Positions 54,562-62,251 of a stretch of 64,000 nucleotides of DNA are shown here, piece by piece. The position numbers and the translations under genes were made by a program. The notes beneath the pieces are model-generated. The model searched no databases. It was not told the DNA's origin and worked only from the letters and a program-made list of their open reading frames with translations. Location: contig JBBDMM010000016.1 in the NCBI GenBank assembly GCA_040878325.1, positions 132,413 to 196,412 on the forward strand, read 5' to 3'. This DNA is from Acidimicrobiia bacterium (GTDB lineage Bacteria; Actinomycetota; Acidimicrobiia; Spongiisociales; UBA11373). Every line of letters starts with the position of its first letter. Within the stretch, counting starts at the first letter, position 1.

Positions 54562-54593
54562 GGAGAGGGGGGCCCTGTGGGCCCCCCCTCTCC
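54562..54593 (+). terminator. Strong internal hairpin between potD and potB
   Basis: GGAGAGGGGGGCCC and GGGCCCCCCCTCTCC pair over 14 bases with one bulged C around a TGT loop. It ends nine bases before the potB ATG. No T-run follows, so it is more likely a processing or attenuation stem that lowers permease expression relative to the binding protein than a full terminator. Confidence 0.55.
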
Positions 54594-54601
54594 ACTCCCC
54601 A

Positions 54602-55534
54602 ATGGTCATCGAATCCACCAACGTCGGACGCATCGGCCGGATCTCGGGAGCGCTGCATCGCCGCCCGGGCCTTCGGCTGCTGCTCCTGCTGGGATTGCCC
54701 GCGCTATGGCTGGTCGGCGTGTACGGAGGATCGTTGCTCGCTCTCCTGTGGCAGTCCTTCTTCAGCCTCGACGAGTTCTCCGGCAATGTGAACCGCGACC
54801 TGACTCTGGAGACCTGGGGCGACCTATTCACCGATTCCAACATTTCGATCGCGATACGGACGTTGAGCATGGCGACCGCGGTCACCATCGGCGCTGCCGT
54901 CATCGCCTTCCCCATCGCCTACTACACGGTCCGCTACGCCGGCCCGAGGCTACGCGCCGCGTTCTTCGTCCTAATCCTGATCCCGCTGTGGTCGTCCTAT
55001 CTGGTCCGGGTCTACGCGTGGAAGCTGATCCTTGCCCGTGAGGGCATTCTGTTCTGGTTCGTCGACACGCTCGGACTCAACTTCCTGCTAGACGCGGCCC
55101 TATCCGCCCCGGGGATCGGGGGCCCGTCGCTGAGCGCCTCGGCACTCGGTCAATTCTTCGTGTTCACTTACATCTGGCTGCCCTACATGATCCTGCCGGT
55201 TTACACCGCGCTCGAGCGAGTGCCACGCTCCTACCTGGAGGCCTCCGCCGACCTCGGAGCCCGACCAGCGCAGACGTTCCGCACCGTGATCTGGCCGCTC
55301 GCCATCCCCGGTATCGCCGCCGGATCGATCTTCACCTTCTCCCTCACCCTGGGCGACTACATCATTCCCACGATCATCGGGGACTCCTCGCCGTTCATCG
55401 GGTTGGCCATCTATTCATATCAGGGCGTGGCCGGGAACCTGCCGCTAGCGGCGGCCTTCTCGTTCGTCCCGATCGTGATCATGGTGATCTACCTGATCCT
55501 GGCCCGCCGGGCCGGAGCATTCGACGCGCTATGA
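54602..55534 (+). CDS. potB: Polyamine ABC transporter permease PotB
   Basis: This 310-residue protein has about six membrane helices, plus an EAA loop at [20 protein letters not shown] that docks on PotA. The N-terminal cytosolic stretch with LHRRPGLRL precedes helix one. Start is the ATG at 54602. The stop overlaps the potC ATG by four bases. Confidence 0.9.
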   Translation: MVIESTNVGRIGRISGALHRRPGLRLLLLLGLPALWLVGVYGGSLLALLWQSFFSLDEFSGNVNRDLTLETWGDLFTDSNISIAIRTLSMATAVTIGAAVIAFPIAYYTVRYAGPRLRAAFFVLILIPLWSSYLVRVYAWKLILAREGILFWFVDTLGLNFLLDAALSAPGIGGPSLSASALGQFFVFTYIWLPYMILPVYTALERVPRSYLEASADLGARPAQTFRTVIWPLAIPGIAAGSIFTFSLTLGDYIIPTIIGDSSPFIGLAIYSYQGVAGNLPLAAAFSFVPIVIMVIYLILARRAGAFDAL

Positions 55535-56334
55535 GTACCCGCAGACCGCGCATCCGCAGGCACTTCGGGCTCCGCCTCTCCACCTGGGCGGTCCTGGCGT
55601 TTCTCCACTTCCCGATCCTGATCGTCGCGCTCTATGCGTTCACCACCGAGGACGCCGCCTTCAGCTTCCCACCGCCGGGCCTGACCCTCGAGTGGTTCGG
55701 CGTGGCGTGGAGCAACGGCGCGGTTCGTGACGCCCTGTACCTGTCCCTCCGGGTCGCCACGACGGCTACCGCGATCGCCCTCGTGTTGGGGACGATGGCG
55801 GCGGCTGCGGTGTGGCGGCGACCGTTCTTCGGCCGGGAGGCGGTGTCTCTCTTCATCGTCCTGCCGATCGCCCTTCCCGGAATCATCACCGGCATCTCGC
55901 TGCGATCGGCGATCGCGTTGGGCAACATCCCATTTTCGTTCTGGACGATCGTGATCGGTCACGCCACCTTCTGCGTGGCAATCGCCTACAACAACGTCGT
56001 CGCCCGGATGCGCCGCACCTCACCGTCGCTGCTCGAGGCGTCTGCCGACCTCGGTGCCAACGGTTGGCAGACCTTCCGCCATGTGCTGCTCCCCCAGATC
56101 CGCCCGGCATTGATTGCCGGAGGCATGCTCGCCTTCGCCCTCTCTTTCGACGAGATCATCGTGACCACCTTCACCGCCGGGAACCAGCAGACCCTGCCGA
56201 TCTGGATGTTCTCGTCGTTGGTACGGCCCAGGCAACGCCCGATGACCAACGTGGTGGCGCTGCTCATCGTGGCGCTCACCTTCATCCCCATCCTCCTGGC
56301 GACCCGGATGACCAGGAACACCGAGGGGAGCTGA
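55531..56334 (+). CDS. potC: Polyamine ABC transporter permease PotC
   Basis: This 267-residue permease has about six membrane helices, an EAA loop at [20 protein letters not shown], and [21 protein letters not shown], a segment common to PotC/PotI. It is the last gene of the potADBC operon and is followed by a terminator at 56366-56397. Confidence 0.92.
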   Translation: MSTRRPRIRRHFGLRLSTWAVLAFLHFPILIVALYAFTTEDAAFSFPPPGLTLEWFGVAWSNGAVRDALYLSLRVATTATAIALVLGTMAAAAVWRRPFFGREAVSLFIVLPIALPGIITGISLRSAIALGNIPFSFWTIVIGHATFCVAIAYNNVVARMRRTSPSLLEASADLGANGWQTFRHVLLPQIRPALIAGGMLAFALSFDEIIVTTFTAGNQQTLPIWMFSSLVRPRQRPMTNVVALLIVALTFIPILLATRMTRNTEGS

Positions 56335-56365
56335 GGCCCGGGGTCGGCAGGGGTGAGTCCGACAA

Positions 56366-56397
56366 ACAAGACCCGGCCGGAAACGGTCGGGTCTTGT
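56366..56397. terminator. Bidirectional terminator between potC and the tRNA-like gene
   Basis: ACAAGACCCGGCCG and CGGTCGGGTCTTGT form a 14-bp stem (one G-T pair) closed by a GAAA tetraloop. The plus side is followed by CGATTCG; on the minus strand it is followed by TTGTTTGTC, so it also suits the tRNA-like gene on that strand. Confidence 0.85.
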
Positions 56398-56404
56398 CGA
56401 TTCG

Positions 56405-56474
56405 TAGCGGGGGCGGGATTTGAACCCGCGACCTTCGGGTCATGAGTTATGACTCATCGACCGTGCCCTCCGCC
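56405..56474 (-). pseudogene. Degenerate tRNA gene with intact 3' half (CAT-type)
   Basis: The 3' half is a normal Met-type tRNA: CTCATGA loop, CCCGA stem strand, AGGTC variable region, a perfect T-arm (GCGGG-TTCAAAT-CCCGC), acceptor strand CCCCGCT and discriminator A. The 5' half is degenerate. GGCGGAG pairs with the acceptor strand at six of seven positions, but the D-arm is shortened and the anticodon stem 5' strand reads CATAA rather than TCGGG. An ATGAGT-CATA-ACTCAT inverted repeat occupies that place. It is probably a pseudogene or an attachment-site remnant. No CCA is encoded. Confidence 0.6.
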
Positions 56475-56548
56475 GGGACCATACGTTCCGCTCACCCATC
56501 AAAAGGCTCTGGTCCCTACGACTGTGGTGACTGAGTTCTCTGTCGTGG

Positions 56549-57277
56549 CTAGGGCGATGTTCGACTCAGGTGCACGATGGATCCGCCCTCGAAAATCCGG
56601 GGTGAGGGTTCGACTCCCACTCGTCTGAAGACCCCCGCTGGTACGCCGAGGTCGGCCAGCCAGACGTCACCGACGTCGGATCCTTCCAGACCTTGTTTGG
56701 GCAGGGCGAGTGTGAGTGTCTCGGTGGGAGCAACGACCACACCTGGTGCCTGACCAGTGTCTGCGTCGCGACCGGAAGGCACGTCCAACGAGATGACGGG
56801 CACGCCGGCTTCGTTGATGGCGGAGATCATCTCGGCGACCAACCCCTGCGGCGCCTCGTTCAGTCCATATCCGATCAGGGCGTCGAGGATAAGCCCCGGC
56901 TGATCCTCGGGCATCGCGCCAAGGCGACCCGGCGTCTCCGAGTAAATCTCGAGCTGCTGGTCGAGGATCGTCCCTGGCGTGGGCTCACGGGCGAGGATCA
57001 ATGTGACGTCGCCACCACGGTTGGCCAGATGCCGGGCCGCAGCCGTTCCGCCGCCACCGTTGCCGCCCGGACCGCCGAAGACTGTGATGGGTATACCCGT
57101 CCAGCCCTCCCCGATCACAGCGGTCGCCGCCGCGGCCAAGGCCCGACCGGCATTCTCCATCATCTGATAGATGTTCGGGGTCCGGCGCTCGACGGCGATA
57201 CGGTCGACCTCCCTCATCTGCTCGACGGTCACGGTCGGTACGACCACTCCCCGATCTGTTGTGAAAGACCAACTCAT
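56549..57277 (-). CDS. nnrE: NAD(P)H-hydrate epimerase
   Basis: The 242-residue protein has the NnrE/YjeF-N fold: TVEQMREVDRIAVERRTPN, MMENAGRALA, VFGGPGGNGGGGTAAARHL (phosphate loop), ILDALIGYGLNEAP and VISLDVPSGRDADTGQAPG with the catalytic Asp. It epimerises damaged (hydrated) NAD(P)H. The usual dehydratase (NnrD) is not fused or adjacent. The end VHLSRTSP is a normal C-terminus, so the tRNA-like fragment starts beyond it. Start is the ATG at 57277. Confidence 0.9.
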   Translation of the reverse strand: MSWSFTTDRGVVVPTVTVEQMREVDRIAVERRTPNIYQMMENAGRALAAAATAVIGEGWTGIPITVFGGPGGNGGGGTAAARHLANRGGDVTLILAREPTPGTILDQQLEIYSETPGRLGAMPEDQPGLILDALIGYGLNEAPQGLVAEMISAINEAGVPVISLDVPSGRDADTGQAPGVVVAPTETLTLALPKQGLEGSDVGDVWLADLGVPAGVFRRVGVEPSPRIFEGGSIVHLSRTSP

Positions 57278-57415
57278 CGGCGGGGTTGTCCCAGCCTGGC
57301 CTCTCGCCCGGGCCCCGCATCCGTTGGTGATTGGGCCGATGGCTCACGACCCAGAGCCCAACCGACTACGAGAGCGCCGACCCCGACCGACTCCAGATCG
57401 GTAGCCGCGCGGCGT

Positions 57416-58105
57416 TCAGCCGACATGACCGGCCGCGACCTCGTTGAGCTTCTCGGAGTCGACGACGCTGATCATCCGATACCCGGTGTTGATCGCACCC
57501 ATGTCGCGCAGCGTTCTCACGGCCTCGTTGACGGTCTGCCTGCTCGAGCCGAGCAATGTCGCAACCGCGGCCTGGGACAGCTGCAAGTCGGGGCCGGTCT
57601 TGGAGGCTTCCTCGACGAGGAGATCTGCGACCTTGGCGAGCACCGTCTTGTGCAAGAGGTGAACGATTCGCCGTTGGGTGTTCTGCAGCTGGCGCAGCGC
57701 TGACACCAGCCAACGAAGGCAGAGCGCCGGGTGTTTCGCCAGCTCCGGGATCAGCACGTCTCGGTCGAATCGAAAGGCCTTGACCTGATTGACGGCCTGG
57801 GCCGAAGACATATAGGTGCCCTCACCGAACATGGCGATATCTCCGATCACCGAACCAGGCCCGACGCGAGCTACCACGCGACGTCGTCCGCTGTGCATTC
57901 GAAATAGGTCTACCTCACCCGACCTGATCACGTATGCGGCGATTGCCGGTTCTCCCTCTTTGAACAGGTGCGAGCCGGTGAACCGGGAGATCGGCTCGGC
58001 CACGTTCTTGAGGGTGTCGATGTCGCCGGGGGTGAGAGGCAAATAGTCGGGTCGCCCGAAGGAGCGTGCCAGCCACGCCAGGTGCTGGTCCTCGGCGTTC
58101 TTCAT
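57416..58105 (-). CDS. CRP/FNR-family transcriptional regulator
   Basis: From the ATG at 58105 (MKNAEDQHLAWLARSF), 229 residues: a cyclic-nucleotide-binding-type beta roll (about 30-145), a long dimerisation helix, and a winged HTH with recognition helix SSRQTVNEAVRTL. Compared with E. coli CRP, Arg180 is kept (Arg189), Glu181 is Gln190 and Arg185 is Glu194. In the pocket, Glu72 is Asp89 and the Arg82 place is Met99, so cAMP binding is unlikely; the effector is unknown. No Fe-S cysteine set is present. It is divergent from the DUF3179 gene, whose promoter holds a TGTCG-N6-CGACA site. Confidence 0.9.
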   Translation of the reverse strand: MKNAEDQHLAWLARSFGRPDYLPLTPGDIDTLKNVAEPISRFTGSHLFKEGEPAIAAYVIRSGEVDLFRMHSGRRRVVARVGPGSVIGDIAMFGEGTYMSSAQAVNQVKAFRFDRDVLIPELAKHPALCLRWLVSALRQLQNTQRRIVHLLHKTVLAKVADLLVEEASKTGPDLQLSQAAVATLLGSSRQTVNEAVRTLRDMGAINTGYRMISVVDSEKLNEVAAGHVG

Positions 58106-58286
58106 GCTGGCGGGGTCACCTGATCCAAGAGGCAAGATCGCGTAGAGCCTATACCGGGGGGAATGCTCTCTCAGGCTCAGCCAGCGGAAATGGCCATCCC
58201 CATCAGTTCGACCTCAGTGGCTACCGGATCGTCCGCGAAGACATCCCGGCACGGACCTGCTCGAGGGCCCCAGTCAGAGCGAAGAA

Positions 58287-58304
58287 GTGTCGCTCCTCCG
58301 ACAC
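58287..58304. promoter_or_regulatory. GTGTCG-N6-CGACAC palindrome upstream of DUF3179
   Basis: Perfect 6-bp arms flank a six-base spacer, the same spacing as CRP operators (TGTGA-N6-TCACA) but with TGTCG half-sites. It ends 41 bases before the DUF3179 ATG. A nearly identical site lies exactly as far upstream of the DUF547 gene. The likely binder is the CRP-family protein encoded at 57416-58105. Confidence 0.65.
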
Positions 58305-58344
58305 TCTCCCGAAAAGGGGTATCGCGAGCAGAGTTGACCTAGTC

Positions 58345-59556
58345 ATGCAAATGCGCACCCTCGGCCTCATGACTGGGACCGCACTTCTCGTCGTCGCCTG
58401 CGGGAACGGTGACAAGACGGGAACCAATGAGGGGGACCCGACCCCCGAACCAGAGTCGACGACCACCGCTCCGCCGGCCACCAATGGACCAGGCGGGGAA
58501 CTTCCTTCGGCGCTGGACAATATGGAGAACGCCTCCTTCCCCGAGCCCCTGATCGATCCTTCCGAGATCATCAGCGGCGGTCCCCCACCCGACGGTATTC
58601 CCCCAATCGACAATCCCCAGTTCGTCTCCGTCGAGAAGGCGGACGAGTGGATCGGTGCGAACGAGCCCGTGATCTATCTGGAGATGAATGGGGAGGTTCA
58701 CGCCTATCCGGTTCAAATCCTCATCTGGCACGAAATCGTGAATGACACCGTGGGAGGGGTTCCGGTTGCGGTGACCTACTGCCCGTTGTGCAACAGTGCG
58801 GTCAGTTACCTGCGAGAGGTGGCTGGTCAAGTCACCTCATTCGGGACCTCAGGGCGGCTGTATGCGTCCGCCCTGGTCATGTACGACCGAGCCACCGAAT
58901 CGCTCTGGACCCACTTTGACGGCCGTGCGGTGGTGGGCGCGCTCACCGGGCAGAGGCTCGAGCCGATCTCGTCGCCCTTGCTCGGCTGGTCGGACCTCAA
59001 GGAGTCGTTCCCCGAGGCGAAGGTTCTCGACCGTCATTCGACCGGATACAGCCGACCATATGGCACGAACCCCTATGCCGGCTACGACGATCCGGACACC
59101 CAACCCTTCCTCTTCCGAGGCACAGTCGACGACCGGGCGGCAGCCAAACAACGCGTCGTCGGCGTCGCCATCGACGGTGCTGCCCGCGCCTGGGCTCTCG
59201 ATGGTCTGGCGGACGGAGATGCGTCGGCCACCAACAGTCAAGTAGGGGAAACACCCGTCGTCCTCTTCTGGAAGTCGGGCCAGGCGTCCGCGCTCGACAC
59301 CGACCTCATCGTCAGCGGGCGGGAAGTCGGCTCGGCGGCGGTGTTCTCCCCGGTCGTCAACAGTCAGACCCTCACATTCGGAGTCGATGGGGATGAGTTC
59401 GTTGACGACCAAACCGGCAGCCGGTGGGACATCACTGGAATCGCCGTCTCGGGCGAGCTCGCCGGCAGGTCGCTTGAGCAGATCCACCACCTCGACACTT
59501 TCTGGTTTGCGTGGGCCACCTACCAGCCGACGACCGATTTGATCGAAGGCCGCTAG
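58345..59556 (+). CDS. DUF3179 lipoprotein
   Basis: The ATG at 58345 (MQMRTLGLMTGTALLVVAC) gives 403 residues with a lipobox ending at Cys19 and a Thr/Pro-rich stalk. The DUF3179 domain has EPVIYLEMNGEVHAYPVQIL, WHEIVNDTVGGVPVAVTYCP, LCNSAVSYLR, SLWTHFDGRAVVG and PVVLFWKSGQASALD. The YCPLCNSA cysteines (CxxC) look metal- or redox-linked. DUF3179 is of unknown function. The start is supported by the 15-base match GTTGACCTAGTCATG shared with DUF547 at 62240. Confidence 0.9.
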   Translation: MQMRTLGLMTGTALLVVACGNGDKTGTNEGDPTPEPESTTTAPPATNGPGGELPSALDNMENASFPEPLIDPSEIISGGPPPDGIPPIDNPQFVSVEKADEWIGANEPVIYLEMNGEVHAYPVQILIWHEIVNDTVGGVPVAVTYCPLCNSAVSYLREVAGQVTSFGTSGRLYASALVMYDRATESLWTHFDGRAVVGALTGQRLEPISSPLLGWSDLKESFPEAKVLDRHSTGYSRPYGTNPYAGYDDPDTQPFLFRGTVDDRAAAKQRVVGVAIDGAARAWALDGLADGDASATNSQVGETPVVLFWKSGQASALDTDLIVSGREVGSAAVFSPVVNSQTLTFGVDGDEFVDDQTGSRWDITGIAVSGELAGRSLEQIHHLDTFWFAWATYQPTTDLIEGR

Positions 59557-59634
59557 CGGCAGCCGAGCCGGGTCAGGGCCCCCCAGCCGGCGACCCTCCG
59601 GTCGAAGGCGAGAAACGAAGGAGCGTTGAGACAA

Positions 59635-61092
59635 ATGAGCCCCCGGCTAAATGGAGATGCACCGCCGGACTCGAGATACGACGTCCTGGTCATCGGCGGC
59701 GGCCCGGCAGGCGAGAACGCAGCTGACATCGCCGCCAGGGCCGGACTCCGCGTAGCCCTGATCGAGCACGAGCTGCTCGGAGGCGAGTGCACCTACTGGG
59801 CGTGCATGCCGTCCAAGGCTCTGCTCCGCCCAGGGGAGGCGCTGGAGGCGTTGCGTCGGGTACCGGGGGCCCAGAGCGCGGCATTGGGGGAAATCGACGT
59901 CGATGAGGCCCTCGCCCGCCGCGATTCGCTGGCCAGCCACTGGGACGACGCCGGTCAGGTGTCGTGGCTCGAAGATGCCGGAGTCGACCTGATACGTGGT
60001 CGCGGCCGGATCGGTGGCGAGCGACAGGTGACCGTGCAAGCTAGGGACGGATCGATTCATCTGTTTGAAGCTAGAAAGGCCGTGGTGGTAGCCACCGGAT
60101 CCTCGGCGGCTAAGCCGCCAATCGAAGGGCTCGACAGCGCCGGGGTCTGGGACTCCCGAGACGTTACGACTGCGAAGCAGGTGCCCCGCAGACTCTTGGT
60201 CATCGGAGGAGGAGTCGTCGGCAGCGAGATGGCACAGGCCTGGAAGTGGCTCGGTGCAGAAGAAGTCACCCTGGTCGAGTTGACCGGCCACCTTCTACCC
60301 CGCGAGGAAACCTTCGCTGGAGAGGAGTTGGAGGCTGCGCTATCCCGCATGGGGGTCGTCGTCCACACATCCGCGTCCACACGTTCGGTAACTCGCGTCA
60401 GCCCGGGCGGTCCCGCCACCGCCGAGATCGAATTGGCAGATGGTGAGGTCGTGAAAGTGGAGGCCGACGAGATACTCGTGGCCACGGGACGCAGACCAAA
60501 CACAGGCGACCTCGGGCTGGAGACCGTCGGTCTGGAGGCGGGTGGCATCATCGAGGTCGATGACCACCTGCAGGCCACGGCTGTGCCCGGTGGATGGCTG
60601 TACGCCGTGGGTGACGTGAACGGCAGATCGCTGCTCACCCATACCGGAAAGTATCAGGCTCGAATCGCCGGGCGTCATATCGCAGGCGCGGCCACACACG
60701 CCTGGGGCGACACCAAAGCGACCCCGCGCGTGGTCTTCACCAGTCCAGAGATCGCCGCAGTGGGGCTCACCGAGCGGCAAGCGAGAGAACGCGGGGTCGA
60801 CGTGCGCACCGTCACCTACGACATCGGACGGGTGGCCGCCGCGGCTGTGCTCGGACGTGGCTACCGCGGAACGTCGAAACTCGTCATCGACGCCGCGCGT
60901 GAAGTGATCGTCGGGGCTACCTTCGTCGGCCCGCGGACCGGAGAACTGCTTCACGCCGCCACCATCGCGATCGTTGCCGAGACACCGCTCGAGACGCTCT
61001 GGCATGCCGTCCCCGCCTTTCCGACTCTCAGTGAAGTGTGGCTGCGTCTGTTGGAGACTTATCGTGACGAGTACGAGAGGGAGTTCGTCTGA
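59635..61092 (+). CDS. Class I pyridine nucleotide-disulfide oxidoreductase (MerA/Lpd-like)
   Basis: The ATG at 59635, behind GAAGGAGCG, gives 485 residues. VLVIGGGPAGENAADIAARA is the FAD-binding start and Cys52-x4-Cys57 (GGECTYWACMPSK) the redox-active pair. RLLVIGGGVVGSEMAQAWKW binds NAD(P)H; PGGWLYAVGDVNGRSLLTHT is the second FAD site, and AIVAETPLETLWHAVPAFPT lies near the C-terminal active-site His. There is no HMA domain and no C-terminal vicinal cysteines, so it is not a classical mercuric reductase. Substrate unknown. Confidence 0.9.
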   Translation: MSPRLNGDAPPDSRYDVLVIGGGPAGENAADIAARAGLRVALIEHELLGGECTYWACMPSKALLRPGEALEALRRVPGAQSAALGEIDVDEALARRDSLASHWDDAGQVSWLEDAGVDLIRGRGRIGGERQVTVQARDGSIHLFEARKAVVVATGSSAAKPPIEGLDSAGVWDSRDVTTAKQVPRRLLVIGGGVVGSEMAQAWKWLGAEEVTLVELTGHLLPREETFAGEELEAALSRMGVVVHTSASTRSVTRVSPGGPATAEIELADGEVVKVEADEILVATGRRPNTGDLGLETVGLEAGGIIEVDDHLQATAVPGGWLYAVGDVNGRSLLTHTGKYQARIAGRHIAGAATHAWGDTKATPRVVFTSPEIAAVGLTERQARERGVDVRTVTYDIGRVAAAAVLGRGYRGTSKLVIDAAREVIVGATFVGPRTGELLHAATIAIVAETPLETLWHAVPAFPTLSEVWLRLLETYRDEYEREFV

Positions 61093-61142
61093 CCCCGTCT
61101 CCAGGCGTCGAGGTCGCCCTTGCCCGTGCCCTCCGCTGGACC

Positions 61143-61725
61143 TTGGTTGGAGCCTCGGTCAGCCTGCCGCTGCTCTTCGTTCCGGACGCGACGCCCGCGA
61201 CATTGCTGCCGTACACGATGGTGCATCTCAGCGCCCTCGTCGCCTTCGGACTGATCGTGGTCGCCCACCTGGCCCGCCTCATCGACGATTCCTGGTTCGC
61301 CTCACTCGGCGCCACCGGCCGGCTCATATCCTCGGGAGCGGCGGTGGTGGCGCTCACAGTTCGGGGTGGTCGCCCTGGTCACCCTTCCGACGTCGGCCGC
61401 GCTCCGCTTCGACCCTTCTCTGCAGTTCCTCCAACTGCTCTCCGCACTGGACATCGCATGGGCAGCCGGGGCAACTCTCCTGGGTGTGGGGTGGATGACC
61501 ACGAGGCGTTGGGATCATGCCGCGGGTGCGGTGGTAGGTGTGGTTTGTGTCTGGTCGATCTGGACCTACCTTTCTGCAATCGGCTTCGCCCCCGACGGTG
61601 GGTGGCAAGTCAACGGAGCCGCCCTGATGCGCTACGTGCTCCCCTACGACATGGCTGCGGCCATGGTCGCGGTGATCACCCTGTCGTTGGGGGCTCGACG
61701 TGACGGACGGACAACAAAGGCCTGA
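61143..61725 (+). pseudogene. Frameshifted small membrane protein
   Basis: Two overlapping frames together encode one four-helix membrane protein. Frame A (from about 61092) gives LVGASVSLPLLFVPDATPA, YTMVHLSALVAFGLIVVA and ATGRLISSGAAVVALT. Frame B continues from about 61357 with QFGVVALVTLPTSAALRFDP, LDIAWAAGATLLGVGWMTT, VVCVWSIWTYLSAIGFAP and YDMAAAMVAVITLSLG. The change of frame is near CTCACAGTTCGG at 61351-61362. Neither frame has an ATG; TTG 61143 is the earliest plausible start in frame A. It is either a broken gene or a sequencing error. Confidence 0.6.
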
Positions 61726-61820
61726 GCCACATACAGCGACCCCGGCAGATTGCCATTAGCGAAAGGGCTCGGGGACCCGTCGGACTCAGTTGGTCAGTGC
61801 TGAGGTGGACGGCAGTCTTC

Positions 61821-62096
61821 TCAGGCCTTGGACACCTTGACACCACGCCAAAACGCGATGTGATCCTTGATGTGGGCGGCGGCCCGGGATGGGTCGGTAT
61901 AGGTCCACGCTGCAGCCGGGTAGCGGGTTCCGTCGGCAACTACGTCGTAGTAGGTGGCCAAACCCTTCCACGGGCACACTGAAGTCTCTGATGAGGGTTC
62001 AAGCATGTCCCAGTTGACGGCGTCCGGGGCGAAGTAGTCGTTGCCCTCGACCTTTACGGTCTGCTCGGCGGATGCAACCACCACGCTGCCAGCCAT
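61821..62096 (-). CDS. DUF427 family protein
   Basis: From the ATG at 62096 (MAGSVVVASAEQTVKVEGND), 91 residues have the DUF427 pattern: YFAPDAVNWDMLEPS, SVCPWKGLATYYDVV, PAAAWTYTDPSRAAAHIKDH and IAFWRGVKV. This beta-rich domain is widespread and of unknown function; the CPWKG and IKDHIAFW motifs are its core. Starts at 62162 or 62153 would add an N-terminal stretch. It is divergent from the DUF547 gene. Confidence 0.87.
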   Translation of the reverse strand: MAGSVVVASAEQTVKVEGNDYFAPDAVNWDMLEPSSETSVCPWKGLATYYDVVADGTRYPAAAWTYTDPSRAAAHIKDHIAFWRGVKVSKA

Positions 62097-62170
62097 AGCC
62101 TGTGTGACCGATGAGTGATCGGACTTCTTGAATCGACGCAATATGTCTGTCATGACCAGCACAACACGAC

Positions 62171-62190
62171 ATGCCGTACAGGTATGGCAT
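62171..62190. promoter_or_regulatory. 20-bp palindrome between DUF427 and DUF547
   Basis: ATGCCGTACAGGTATGGCAT has 9-bp arms with a single mismatch around AG. It lies four bases before the TGTCG-N6-CGACG site. It could be a second operator in the shared promoter region; its binder is unknown. Confidence 0.45.
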
Positions 62191-62193
62191 GGA

Positions 62194-62211
62194 CTGTCGG
62201 ACCTGCGACGA
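62194..62211. promoter_or_regulatory. TGTCG-N6-CGACG operator upstream of DUF547
   Basis: TGTCGGACCTGCGACG (62195-62210) matches the 58287 site in nine of ten arm positions with the same N6 spacing. It ends 41 bases before the DUF547 ATG at 62252. The 15 bases GTTAACCCAGTCATG at that start also match those at DUF3179, with two differences. It lies 98 bases upstream of the divergent DUF427 start and could serve both genes. Confidence 0.6.
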
Positions 62212-62251
62212 TGTGCAGCTGCAATGAGGCTCGGGCACCGTTAACCCAGTC

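Noticed and set aside
56461-56520. Group I intron core in the tRNA-like gene: GGGACCA/TGGTCCC as P7 with a J8/7-like AACGTA, reminiscent of tRNA introns.
   Set aside because: There is no room for P1 to P6 and the 5' exon: the nnrE coding sequence ends at 56549, only about 30 bases further. No P3 partner for GAGCC is visible. At most it is a fragment; a covariance search would be needed.
56560-56640. Second tRNA-like sequence on the plus strand (GGGTTCGACTCCC) and an AGCGGGG acceptor match on the minus strand.
   Set aside because: The region codes for the C-terminus of NnrE; no complete cloverleaf can be drawn.
59635-61092. Mercuric reductase (merA).
   Set aside because: The C-x4-C active site fits, but there is no HMA domain, no C-terminal Cys pair, and no other mer gene nearby.
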